In this document: positions 1 to 11,262 of the stretch, piece after piece | Position numbering within the stretch: position 1 is the stretch's first letter | How the letters are laid out: the number at the start of each line of letters is the position of its first letter | Assembly (NCBI RefSeq): GCF_014898815.1 | Contig: NW_026515445.1 | Coordinates: 1,116,001 to 1,180,000 of the forward strand | From: Panonychus citri | Taxonomy: Eukaryota > Arthropoda > Arachnida > Trombidiformes > Tetranychidae | Reading direction: 5' to 3' | DNA length: 64,000 nucleotides | Made by a program: the position numbers and the translations under genes | The notes under the pieces: model-generated | The model's input: the letters and a program-made list of their open reading frames with translations, nothing else | Databases searched by the model: none | What the model was told of the DNA's origin: nothing

Positions 1-1392
1 GATTAAATTCTGAAAATTTCATCATTTTCATGAACTTGTTCATCTTTTGGAATGTGATGAATCATATATATTGATTTTCCCTTGTGAGTATCACGTAAAT
101 CTATAGACTCTCATGAAAATACACAGGAAATGATGATCAGTATTCAGTAGATAATAAGAAACTGGGACAAACTGGGAAGAGGTAAAAGAGGCAATAAAGA
201 TGATCGGTGATTATGGAGATGATAAAAGGTACTAACCAATTGGTTCGTAAGGTGAAACTTTTTTTCATTTTATGTCTTCAGCTTTACGATAATGATAAAT
301 ATTAAATTCCTGAGTAATCGTTGGTTTTCATAGCATTTAGTTATCATGAAATTATCTCAACCCATCCACTCATGATGAAGGTTATAATTATATATATACT
401 GATGATTATAATGATTATATCATCAAGGTGATTGTGAGAAAATGATGAGGGATTTATTTTCATGAGACACATTGAAAATGAATGAAAAATTGTTCACTTT
501 AAAATGTTATCATGAATTAGAATGAGATTTTCTGAATCACAATTCTCCCATTTCAGCGTTAAACTTTTATATCAATTTTATCGTTGACTTGTGATGGTTT
601 ATTTTAGTTTTAATTTGATTCGAAAAAAAGTTCTAATTCGACAATTAAGTTCATTTGACATGTAAAAAGATAGAAAAATAAAATAAAGTTCTTAACGATT
701 TCATGGAAAATTTTTCTCTTCTTGTTGTTTAGATAATCATATTTCTCGTCGTAAACGTCCAATTAGTTGACACACTTAAGACACAAACTTACGATAGTTT
801 TTGACTTGTCTTTTCAAATCACTTCGAGTTCTAAACATGTTCTAATGCGATCATAACTTTAATAAGATGAAAGAAAAAAAGAAATAAAAAGTTCAGAATG
901 TCAGTTTACAGGGGATAATTCATGATAACTATTCAATGGTTGAGGTATTTTCAGTAGGGAAAAAAGTTTCTACTTCTTCAGATAAAGTAGACAAAAGTTG
1001 ATCTGCTAATCTTAATTGTAACAATGTATTAATGCTCGTTTAGGTGAGTGATAATAGCGATACAATTGATTGGATTTCAAGATTAACAACACTTGAAATC
1101 GCCATGAAAGATATCATGAAATGAGTCTTTTCCTTCAAGTGTATAAGCTAATCGATAATAAGAATTGATTATATTGGTTATATTAACGTAAAAGGAAATC
1201 ATCTAGTTAATTGTGAAATAAATTGTTGGAGATCCAAGTGTAATTGCCATTAAAAATGATAACGATTCTGATCTACGATTAATCATATTTATCCTTAATT
1301 GGAATTGTTTTTCTCTCTCTCCATAAAAATCTCATGATTTTCATACACTGATTAATATTTTATTATCCAATTTTTATTTATTGGATTAACAG
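1..1392. other. AT-rich upstream intron sequence
   Basis: No coding exon, RNA gene or transposon is recognised here. The stretch ends in a splice acceptor (ATTAACAG at about 1385-1392) that opens the calmodulin-like exon, so it is most likely intron. The calmodulin N-terminal exons must lie to the left of the window. TCATGA occurs eight times in about 1.1 kb, well above expectation. Confidence 0.6.
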
Positions 1393-1635
1393 GAAACGGA
1401 ACCATTGAATTCAATGAATTTCTTCACATGATGTCTCGTAAAATGAAGGAAACAGATAAAGAAGAGGAGCTTCGTGAAGCTTTCAGGGTATTTGATAGGA
1501 ATGGAGATGGTTTTATCAATGCCGCTGAATTAAGGCATGTGATGACCAATTTAGGAGAGAAACTGACCGATGAGGAAGTGGAAGATATGATAAAAGAGGC
1601 TGATCTTGATGGTGATGGATTGGTCAATTACGACG
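1393..1635 (+). CDS. calmodulin-like protein, penultimate coding exon (EF-hands 2 end to 4)
   Basis: Partial gene: this exon encodes the end of EF-hand 2, the linker helix, EF-hand 3 and most of EF-hand 4 of a calmodulin-like calcium sensor. The frame opens with the last two bases of a split codon, then NGTIEFNEFLHMM. Loop 3 reads DRNGDGFINAAE, with acidic or Asn ligands at positions 1, 3, 5 and 12. Loop 4 starts DLDGDGLVNYD and its final Glu comes from the next exon. The stretch RHVMTNLGEKLTDEEVE is almost identical to canonical calmodulin. Many other positions differ (MSRKMKETDKEEELREAF, EDMIKEADLDG), so this is probably a divergent calmodulin paralogue and not the near-invariant ubiquitous one. 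The exon ends phase 1 at a GTGAGT donor. Calmodulins bind four Ca2+ and activate kinases, phosphatases and channels; the partners of this one are unknown. Confidence 0.88.
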
Positions 1636-4533
1636 GTGAGTAAATGCTATTGATTTGACCCTTTCTCTTATTGGGAAATCATTGACATCAACTTAACATC
1701 GACAAAGTCTCCAAGTGATTAATCAACTCTAAGCCTAGAATTCAATTTTCAAATCAAGATTATCATCACCTTTTGCATGGATCATCACCATGACTTATCA
1801 GTTAAGCGATAAATTCAGTGATTCTGATGAAAATTCTTGGAATCAGGACCTTTTTGTTTCTCTCTCTTTTGCCATCTTTTTCTCACTTTATTGTTATCCT
1901 TTATCAGGAAATTCTCATCAATCAAATTAACAATCTATTCAGCATTTTGAATGTTAATTCTGTGTTGATGGTTTATTATTATTCAACATGGTAACATGAT
2001 ATTCATACTGAAACATTTTTGTGGGTTAAAATTGTGTCAAAAACATCCTGAACATTTCATGATAACACTTGATGATACGAGGAAATAATCGAGTTTTTCA
2101 AATTCTCAAAAAAAAAGTTTTTTTGCATTCGATGTCATCTGATGGAACAGTTCATTATCCCTAACCAATTTCATGTGAAATTAGATTGACGAGGATCAAT
2201 AATGAGAGTCAATCTTTCAATTATTCATAATAAAAGTGATTAATTATGAAAACTGTTGATCAATTTCTGACGGTAATGATTAATTTACTGGAAAATCTTA
2301 TCCTATTGTTACCTGATTTCAATAACTTACCAGAAACTATGGTTATAAATATCATTGGAAAAGTTCAGGTTATCATAAACATCAGAACATTTTCATCATG
2401 ATTCGTGATCAAGTATTACTTAAATTGACAACAAGATAATAAACAACAAAAGGATAGTCATGAATGAATCTTAAATTCTGAGCTGCAAGGTTCATAGTAT
2501 TTTGTATCTATACAGAATCTTCAAGATTCTGTGATGAGGTTTGCACAATCGATTGAGTGACCTGGAAATAAAAGTACAATTATAATAATAATAACTAATT
2601 GTTAAGGAATAAAAGGATTTCAAAATAAATTTCCCCTGTTGAAATACCGTTTCAACTGTTCTGTCAAATGTTGATGATAACATTGAATATGGTGGAGAAA
2701 TTGTCTGAATAATTTTGACTGGAAAGTTCTGAGGACTGAAAGAGGATAAAAAAAAAATCTTTCGCAATTTGCTATCAAGAATGTTATCCGATTCCCTGGA
2801 TAATCAGATAGAACTCAGAACCAACTGTAAACACTATGACTTCTGGTAATCATCATCTCCATGATGATCATGGTGATCATCATGAAAACTCTGAATGTTA
2901 TTATTCTTGTTGCAATAATAACAATGAGATAATACTAAAGACCAGGTGAGAAGGTGAATGAAGATCCAGATAAAGAGAATGTTCAGTTGTGATTCCAAAA
3001 CATGATAACTTTTATCATGGAATTCAGAGGAACCAAAACCAGAATTGAGCAGGAGGTTGAAAGAAATTGGGTAAAAAGAGATATATAAGTGGGGGTGGAA
3101 AAGGAAGGCACAGTAATAGGAAAAGTTCAACCTCGAAATAAAAAAAAACAGCATTAAACTTATCAGAATAATAGAGTTGGTAACATTTTCCTTGGTAGAT
3201 GCTGGGAATTCAACTTGTCAGATCTACAGTTTGAGGTAATATTCAGCTTTATCTGTATATTTTTTTCCTTTTATCAATTCAAGATCACATGAATTATGAT
3301 AAATTATATTCTCTGAAAAAATAAACGAAAATTTGAAAATTTCTCTCAGAACTTTCATATCTTTGCGTCTTAATAGTTTCCAACACTTGGAACAAATTGT
3401 TTAATCAATAATCAGCTGATTATGATAAATATTTTGATTTCTTACAGTTTAAAGTTTTAAATTTATCTCAAGGTTAATCAGGAGTAAATATTTACCATGA
3501 AAAACTACCAAATTTGCTGCGAAAAGTTAATTTAAAATCATGGTAACCCTGAGGAAACAAATCAATTTTTTTCTCGTTTTTAATTGTTACAATCAATTCT
3601 CTTAGTGATCAAACTTGAAATTGTTTCAACTGAATGAAGAGACTTATTTTGACGAGTAATCATTTCTTAAGATTAGTTTAGATCACAATTGTTAAACTTA
3701 ATAATCGTATTGAATTTAGTTCGATTATAATGATAATAGTAATAATAATAATGATGATCGTTCAATAGTTTCTCATTAATCTTGACAAAAAAAGAAACAG
3801 ATAAAAACATATCAATCAGAAATAATAACAATCAATACAAGATCAGAAACTCTTGGAAGATGCAATTATGATTCGATCAGTAATTGACCAGAATTCTATG
3901 CCAATTTATATCTTATCATCACCACTATTTGACTGGTGATGATGATGATGGTGATGATGTAATATTACAGGTAAACATTATCATGGAAGATACAAAGAAA
4001 AGGTAAACATATATTCAGGTAAAAAAAAGAGATAATAACTCAGGAAGAAAAAGAAGAAGATAAAATAATAGCATTAGGACCATTCTTCTCGTTCTTGGAT
4101 GAAATCATCATGAAATTAAGATAAATTATGATGAGAATTTTGTTTATCCTTCTAATCATTTAATTGTATTTCTTTTGGTTCTGAAAATTAACCCAACGAA
4201 AGAAAATGAAATTAACGATAAAACGATTGGAACTTTTTTCTTCATTAATCTCTTGGGATTTTGTTCATTTTATGTTCCAAATGATTAACTCTAATTTCAT
4301 GATACTTTGTCTACCTGATCATCAACAAAGTAATTGTAACAATTAATATTTTACTTAAAATCGACTTGCAAATGGAAACAATTAACCAACAATTAGCGCC
4401 ATCTATTGTTGCTCAATTGATTTTCTAAATTGATAAAAATTAACTTTTGATTAACAATCAATGTGTTCATGATTTCCTGATGATTGATTGATTTTTCATG
4501 ATTAACTAATTGTCTTTTCTTTTTTGATTACAG
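1636..4533 (+). other. 2.9 kb intron of the calmodulin-like gene
   Basis: Lies between the GTGAGT donor after 1635 and a pyrimidine-rich acceptor ending TTACAG at 4533. It contains simple ATG/ATC-rich microsatellite patches (about 3720-3760 and 3935-3960) and no convincing coding sequence. Open frames on the minus strand at 2834-3154 and 2492-2767 have low-complexity translations and no gene-like features. Confidence 0.75.
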
Positions 4534-4565
4534 AATTTGTTACTGTTCTGATGGCACCTAAATGA
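4534..4565 (+). CDS. calmodulin-like protein, last coding exon
   Basis: After the acceptor at 4531-4533, two bases complete a Glu codon begun at 1635, followed by FVTVLMAPK and a TGA stop. This supplies the position-12 Glu of EF-hand 4 and the C-terminal helix end. Canonical calmodulin ends EFVTMMTSK, so the length is normal but the final residues are changed (VLMAPK). The splice site restores the expected frame exactly. This exon is only 32 nt and is recognised by homology and phase, not by length. Confidence 0.85.
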
Positions 4566-6212
4566 TCAATTATTATTTATTCAATTCAATTAAATCAATT
4601 GAAGAAACAATTTTCATCCAATCAAATATATAAAACTTTTCAATTTCATCGACTCTCAATTACTTATTATTAAGATGATTTAATTAATTGTTACACATAA
4701 AAGGCAAATATATATACTTATATATATGAATCAAGGAAATAATTTAAATCATCTTCATCCTCATCTTCATCTTCATCATCTTCATTAATCATCATCCTCA
4801 CAATTTGAAACAATTTAAAGATTTGAAGTCGATATGAAATAAAATCAACATAAATCAAATTTCATTAACATTCACATTCATCATCAACATAATTAACTAA
4901 TTGTTAACAAAAAGAAATTATTTAAGAAAATAAAATAATTACCTAAAAAAAAATTACAAACTAAATCAATCACTGGACAAAACTTTTAAATTGTTAAAAT
5001 TAAATTAAATTGTAAACAATCAATGGACACCAAAAGTAAATGTTATTTGTTAAGAGATTGAGAACAATGAAAAGTTAATTGTTGTAACGATTAGTGATCG
5101 ATTTCTTGATTAACTGATGTAAATTAACTGTTTATTAATCATTGACATCACAATTTGTGCAATTTGGTTAACTAGTAATGATTAAAATTAATTGGTCAAT
5201 AAAAATGGTTAGTTAATTGTTAATATAATTGTTAAAAAGGTTAATTAAAATACTATTTTTTAGATTGTCTCAATTTTTTGTCTTCCTCATTGATTCATTT
5301 AATTATCAGAGTAATTTAATCAAATTGTGATGATAATGATTAAAGAGACGTTAATTAGTTATCAAGAGTGGAAAATATTTAATTGTCAGTTACAATTAAC
5401 TGATTGTTTCAATTTCTTCAAGAAAACAATTGCTTTTGCTAAATTAATTGTAAATCACTAGTTGTCCGAGTAAAAAACAATCTACCAAACAATTTGAACA
5501 AAATTAATTAAAACCGACCCCAAATCAAATTAAATTTGTATTAAATTAATTTCTCAATTAACTATTAATAATTACAATTGAACTCGATACTAATCAAAAT
5601 GTTGATCGTAACACTGAAATCCCATTATTAGTTGATTGCTAATCACCAACAATTAGCCAATTAGAATTCATATTGTTGATTTACCCTCACAGTGAATCTT
5701 AATTACGCCCACAATTAAATCATCAACATTAATCATGTTCAAGATCATTGATGAAAATCACAATTAGTAGACTAGAGATTCAATTTGAATTAATGTCCTT
5801 GTTTAATTTATTAATAGTTGAGCTTAATTGTTGCCGAAATTAAAATGATTGAAAATTTTCACTGGAAAAATTAAATTATCCTGATTGGGTGAAGTGAATT
5901 CATTTAATTACTCAGAACCAGGGTAACAATTAGTTACATTAATTGTATTGATAGTTATCATTTTGTTTTCTTTTACACCACAATTAAAACTGATAACAAT
6001 TAACTGATAGTGATTAGGGTGAAATTATTATCGTTGTAACAACAATTTATCATCATTACCATTAATCCAAAGCACAATTAGAATCACCATTTATTGATTT
6101 AGTTAATTGTTTGTTTTTCGTTGAAAATTTTCAATTCAATTTTGTTATTAACTAAACAGTTGGTTGATTTTCATTTTATAATAAAAAACCAAATCAATTA
6201 CAATTAACAATC
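4566..6212. other. intergenic region between calmodulin-like gene and ClC gene
   Basis: Holds the calmodulin 3' UTR, then about 1.3 kb of very AT-rich sequence dominated by TTAATTG/CAATTAA words. A (TCATCT)-type simple repeat lies at about 4750-4795. No gene is recognised. The right end is presumably the upstream promoter of the distal ClC first exon. Confidence 0.6.
4838..4843 (+). terminator. candidate poly(A) signal of the calmodulin-like gene
   Basis: An AATAAA hexamer lies about 270 nt downstream of the calmodulin-like stop codon. Further AATAAA-like words follow (for example near 4930), so the site actually used is uncertain. Confidence 0.35.
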
Positions 6213-6300
6213 ATGGTTACAATGACTTCGGTTAATCGTTTAAATGGTTACGTGCGATCACAATTTAAAAGGATGACCAGGGATTCATTTTACGGTGAAG
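6213..6300 (+). CDS. ClC-c: ClC exchanger, candidate distal alternative first exon
   Basis: An ATG at 6213 opens 29 codons (begins MVTMTSVNRLNGYVRSQFKR) and runs exactly into GAAG followed by GTAATT, a usable donor in phase 1. The main ClC exon at 7941 requires a phase-1 partner, so the join gives an uninterrupted protein of about 777 residues (the junction adds EELDTELVGIG). The local sequence is visibly less AT-rich than its flanks, as expected for coding DNA. Animal CLC-3/4/5-type genes commonly have alternative N-termini that alter sorting. This exon is inferred from frame, phase and composition only; without transcript evidence it could be chance. Confidence 0.55.
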
Positions 6301-7591
6301 GTAATTAATTAATTGTTTTGTTACTTTTTTACTGGTCCAAACTTACAATCAGTTAATTGTAATTTTCCAGATCAAAATTCAATCAAACAATTTAAACTCA
6401 ACATTAATCCTCTCGAAAAATAAAGTAGAGTCTTTGATTGTTTATCTGTTCATCTCAATTAACTACTGAATGACCAGTGATAATCTATGACATTAATTAG
6501 CTGAACAATTGATTGATTGAGTTTTAATTATTTGGAATAAAAAAAAATCGAAAAAAAAAATTTCGGTTACAAGATTTTTTGAAATTCGCTCCTTGGATTC
6601 CAATTGGTTGATCCAAAGAGATTATCACTTTTTCATCAAGTGATGTCAACTTATCATGTTGAGTTTAAATTGTTGATTTTATTATTGTAACTTATTTATT
6701 ATTTAATCAATTGTGATCAATTTAATTTAACCAATTTCAACGAGAGTTTCTTCAATACCACCGATGATCTGATTATCCGGTTTATTGGTTAATCCAGTTA
6801 ATCTTCACCTTTCTCTCTTTTTTTATTTGTTTTTCTATGTTATTTGGATTTTTACTTGTTCTCTAATTTTTTTTTCTCGTATCCTATTAATTCTTGTAAT
6901 CATGACAAGGAATAACATTCATTATTAATTAATTACCAGAGGAGTTGAATTTGTGGTCAGAGAGACTAAATTGGAAGAAGAAAAAGAAAAGGCCTGAGGA
7001 AGAGGAAACAAGTTAAACTGAAGGTTCACAATCGAATGACATCTCTCATATGTGTCAATATTAAATAGAATTTACCTTTTACTTTCTTCTCTAACCTTGA
7101 CTTTTTTTTTCTTTTTAGTTTTATCCACCACCCTCCACCTTTTTCCTCTCTCTCTCTCTCTCTCTCAATTTCTCTTGTCTTCATCGTCAGCTTTATCTCT
7201 CTACTATTCTTCAGTACCATCATCATCATCATCCTCATCCTCTTCTATCTCTGACTTTTTTTGTCAATCTAATTTTACTGTTTATTTGTTATTCTATCTG
7301 TTCCTTGATTCCTTTTTTTATCTTTCTTTTTATACCTCTACCTCTTTCTTTTCTTTCTGTCGTCAAAATTTTCTATTCTTCGTCTTGATCATCACAATCA
7401 ACTAATTGCATAACCGTTGCTGCTTATCCGGTGGGCTTGACTTGATTTACGGTCGTCAACTTTTGCGTTTGCTTCTTGATTCAACTTTTTTCTTCTTCTT
7501 CTTTCTATTTGTGACTTGCTTTTTGTTATAATTGTGACAACAAACATTTATATTCTATTAAGTGTAGTGACTCGTTTAAAGAGGATTGAGG
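6301..7591 (+). other. ClC upstream / first intron, with pyrimidine tract
   Basis: This would be intron 1 of the distal-exon transcript and also the promoter and 5' UTR of the proximal first exon. It has a (CT)n tract at about 7146-7167 inside a 350 nt pyrimidine-rich stretch (7075-7400). A long open frame across that stretch translates to low-complexity Ser/Leu/Phe and is not a gene. Simple TC-rich tracts of this kind are common near animal promoters. Confidence 0.5.
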
Positions 7592-7709
7592 ATGGATAAA
7601 GGTATGTTGTCCTCCTCCTCTTCCCGTAATCTATGTGATTTTTCATCAAGTTCCGAGAATGGTGAAGAAACAACTGAACTTGATTGTTTCCTTAAATCGG
7701 GTACCAAAG
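7592..7709 (+). CDS. ClC-c: ClC exchanger, proximal first coding exon (three possible donors)
   Basis: ATG at 7592 begins MDKGMLSSSSSRNLCDFSSS. Three donors keep the phase-1 frame into 7941: after 7601 (AAAG|GTATGT, the best consensus, leaving only 10 coding nt), after 7700 (TCGG|GTACCA) and after 7709 (AAAG|GTTGGA). The short form gives a protein of about 751 residues and the longest about 787. The longer N-terminus is Ser- and acid-rich, like the cytosolic N-termini of CLC-3 relatives. The choice between donors cannot be made from sequence; alternative use is possible. Confidence 0.6.
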
Positions 7710-7940
7710 GTTGGAAATAAAAATTGATTTCTCGATCTAATAAATCATAACAATATTGTTGACTCGCAACAATAACTTAGAGACATGATAGTGAATATAA
7801 AACAATAACCATAAACAAAAGTTTAAATTTAATTTCCACATAGTTTTTTTTACCTCAATTACGTGATATCTTTCATTCCTTATGTCAAATTATTTTATCC
7901 TTTTGATATCTTTACCTTTCTCTTTTTCTCTCTTTTCTAG

Positions 7941-10095
7941 AATTGGATACAGAACTTGTTGGTATTGGACAGTATGATGATTTCCATACGATTGATTGGC
8001 AGCGTGATATTGCTCGAGATCGAACCAGACATCGTTCCATAATCCGTAGGAAAAAAGATTCTCTTCTGGAATCATTCAGATCGACTCATGATGCTTGGTC
8101 AGGCTGGTTATGTGTTTCTCTTGTCGGTATTCTTGCTGGTAATGTTGCTGGTGTCATCGATATTGGTGCTGGTTGGATGAAAGACCTTAAAGATGGCATT
8201 TGTCCAGAAGCTTTTTACCTTAATCGTGAACAGTGTTGTTGGTCATCTAATGATACAGTTCTAGAGATTTATAATTGTACCCAATGGAAAACATGGCCAC
8301 AACTACTTGGAATCACCAAGACAAGTTCATTTGGTTATGCTTTCGTTTCTTATATTCTTTATGTTTTATTCAGCTGTTTCTTTGCCGGTTTAGCTGCTCT
8401 CTTAGTTCAAACCTTTGCACCTTATGCCTGTGGATCGGGTATACCTGAGATTAAAACAATACTCTCAGGTTTCATCATTCGTGGTTACCTTGGTAAATGG
8501 ACACTTATCATTAAATCAATTTGCTTGATGCTGGTAACCGCATCAGGCCTTAGTTTGGGTAAAGAAGGTCCTTTAGTTCATGTCTCCTGTTGCATTGGTA
8601 ATTTTTTCAGTCATTGGCCGTGTTTCTCAAAGTATGGTAAAAATGAGGCTAAAAAGAGGGAAATTTTATCCGCTGCTTCCGCTGCCGGTGTTTCCGTTGC
8701 TTTTGGTGCACCAATTGGTGGTGTACTTTTCTCACTTGAAGAGGTTTCATATTATTTTCCTCTTAAAACCCTTTGGAGATCATTTTTTTGTGCTTTAATT
8801 GCTGCTTTCGTTGGACGAAGTATCAACCCATTTGGCAATGAACATCTTGTCAAGTTTTATGTTGATTATACACGCCCTTGGGTGCTCTTTGAATTGGTTC
8901 CATTTGTTTTCCTTGGTATATGTGGTGGTGTCATTGGAACTCTTTTCATCAGGGCTAATATAAGATGGTGTAGACACAGGAAAGAATCTAAATTAGGTCG
9001 ATATCCGATTACTGAGGTTCTCGTTGTGGCTCTTGTCACCTCCATGTTATCATTTCCTAATGAATTTACTCGAATGGATTCATCTGACCTTATTCGTATT
9101 CTTTTCTCCCAATGTGGCATTGCCGATGCCTCTGATCTTTGTGATTATAAGCGTAATTTTACCAACGTGAACAAAAAGTTATTCAACAATGCCGAAGCTG
9201 GACCAGGAGTCTACAAGTCAATCTACTTATTAATTCTCGCTCTTATATTCAAATTGGTAATCACAGTATTCACTTTTGGCATTAAAATACCGACCGGTCT
9301 TTTCATCCCTTCCATGTGTATGGGAGCTATTCTCGGTCGTGTCGTGGGAATAATCATGGAACAGATCGCTTTCCAATATCCCAAATTGTCAATCTTCGGT
9401 GGTGCTTGTTCAACAGGAGTAAATTGTATGACACCCGGTATTTATGCTATGGTTGGAGCTGCAGCAACTCTAGGAGGAGTAACTCGAATGACAGTCTCTC
9501 TAGTTGTGATAATGTTTGAGTTAACTGGAAGTGTTAACTTTATCGTCCCCCTAATGTCAGCTGTGATGGCCTCTAAATGGGTGGGTGATGCCCTGGGCAA
9601 AGAGGGTATTTATGATGCTCACATCAATCTAAATGGTTATCCATTTTTAGATAGTAAAGAAGAGTTCACCTATACAACTTTGGCCGCCGATTGTATGAAA
9701 CCGACACGTAGTGATCCACCGTTAGTACTTTTAACTCAAGACTCAATGACTGTCGATGATATTGATACTCTATTAAGAAATTCACATCACAATGGTTACC
9801 CGGTGGTAATTTCTCGTGAATCACAATATCTAGTAGGTTTTGTCCTTCGAAAAGATCTTCAAATCGCTCTAACTTCTGCTAAGCGAACCAGTGAACTCTA
9901 TGAAAATACTCGAGTCTTTTTCAATGGAGGTGCCGATATACCAACTTCCACCGGTGATGGTTTACCTCAACCACTCAATTTAAGACGAATAGTTGATTTT
10001 GCTCCAATCACAATTACCGATCAAACTCCTATGGAAACAGTTATCGATATGTTCAGAAAACTTGGTCTTCGTCAAGTCCTAGTTACACATAATGG
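7941..10095 (+). CDS. ClC-c: ClC chloride/proton exchanger (CLC-3/4/5 type), main exon
   Basis: This single large exon encodes nearly the whole transporter: the cytosolic N-terminal signature GIGQYDDFHTIDW, the membrane core, CBS domain 1 and part of CBS 2. It is very close to vertebrate CLC-3 throughout. The selectivity motif GSGIPE lies in YACGSGIPEIKTILSGF. The gating glutamate is in GKEGPLVH, and the inner proton glutamate is retained in LFSLEEVSYYFP. Together these predict an electrogenic 2Cl-/H+ exchanger of endosomes and lysosomes that supports acidification, not a plasma-membrane channel. CBS 1 contains MTVDDIDTLLRNSHHNGYPV. The exon starts two bases into a Glu codon after a TTTTCTAG acceptor and ends phase 2 at GG|GTAAG. 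Few introns for this family suggests a lineage with intron loss. Confidence in family is very high; isoform structure depends on the first exon. Confidence 0.96.
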
Positions 10096-10177
10096 GTAAG
10101 ATTAAATTCAAGTTGATGATTAATCACTTTTCTCACTATTAAATACTAATAGTAATTAATTGTCAATCTTTTTACAG

Positions 10178-10268
10178 ACGTCTCCTAGGAATCATTACAA
10201 AGAAAGATGTCCTTCGCCATATTAAACAATTGTCTAATGAAGATCCTGAATCGGTCCTTTTTAATTAA
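10178..10268 (+). CDS. ClC-c: ClC exchanger, last coding exon (end of CBS 2)
   Basis: Follows an 82 nt intron with acceptor TTTACAG at 10171-10177. It completes HNG|RLLGIITKKDVLRHI, the end of the second CBS domain, and finishes SVLFN then TAA. Vertebrate CLC-3 ends very similarly (SIMFN), so the C-terminus is complete. All three candidate first exons give totals divisible by three with this exon. Confidence 0.95.
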
Positions 10269-11262
10269 TCTCTATAATCTGGTCATCACCATTAATCATA
10301 ATTAATCCCACCCCAGTCATCCAATTGATTTCAATCTTGAAATTGATGTGAATATAAACAAAAGGCACAATCATTTATTTAATTACAATCAAATAATTTG
10401 GAGAAACAAAACATTTTCACTTGAATTTTGTATATCAAAAGCGGAAAGAAAAGGTGACTGGCGAAAACATTGATTCGAATGACCATGAAAATGGAATTAC
10501 AAAGAAAAAAGATATTTTTTTGCCATGGAAAAGTTATTGGAGTTATGGTTTTTTTCAAGGTTCGATTGTGGATCAAGTTGAAATGGATTAATCTTATTGA
10601 TCGACAATGATTGGGATTTGTAAATCTCCAATTTCAATCAAGGGAAATATGAACTCTATTTATTACGTGTTGTTAAATTGTGTACACAATTTATTGTAAA
10701 AATATTGTATTTTTTGTTATTACCTAAACAACAAACCATCAATCAACTCAATCATTTTAGCATTTGTTCACAAAGGAGGAAAAACAAGCAAACAATTAAC
10801 TTAATTCTTTCTTTTTCTTAATCAACATTCAATCGTATTCCTAATCGATCAATCAAATCCACAATCCTCTCTCATATTCTTATTGTAAAAAAAAATCAAA
10901 TTGAAAACAAACTCTAATTGTCAAAAAAAAGAGAAACACAAATCGTAACAAAATTAACTGGTTACAATTAGTAAACTCTGTTGATTAACCAAGAGATTGA
11001 TTGAAGAAAAAGAAAAGAAATTTTATCCAATTTAATTCATTTCCTTTATTTTCATATTGATTAACCCAACTAAACCTAAACAATCAAAGAATTGTAATAA
11101 TCACGAGCAGAACTTGATTTTTAATTATCATCGAAAATCTTAATTCTCGATGATCGATTTTTTTTGTAATTTATTAGAAAAAATCGATGGAAATTATTGT
11201 CGATTCTGTATTGTTATTGTTACCTTGATGACTTTAGTCTCAACTCAAGTGATTCTGTGATA
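10269..11262. other. intergenic: ClC 3' UTR and NYN gene upstream region
   Basis: AT-rich sequence without a recognisable gene. It contains the ClC 3' UTR on the left and the promoter and 5' UTR of the NYN-domain gene on the right. A minus-strand open frame at 10379-10576 has no gene-like features. Confidence 0.6.

Noticed and set aside
2834..3154. 106-codon minus-strand open frame in the calmodulin intron
   Set aside because: Translation ends in a His/Asp simple repeat from an ATC microsatellite; no gene features.
7052..7405. 117-codon plus-strand open frame upstream of ClC
   Set aside because: It tracks a pyrimidine-rich tract; the translation is low-complexity Ser/Leu/Phe and the start is not ATG. 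Most likely promoter or 5' UTR.
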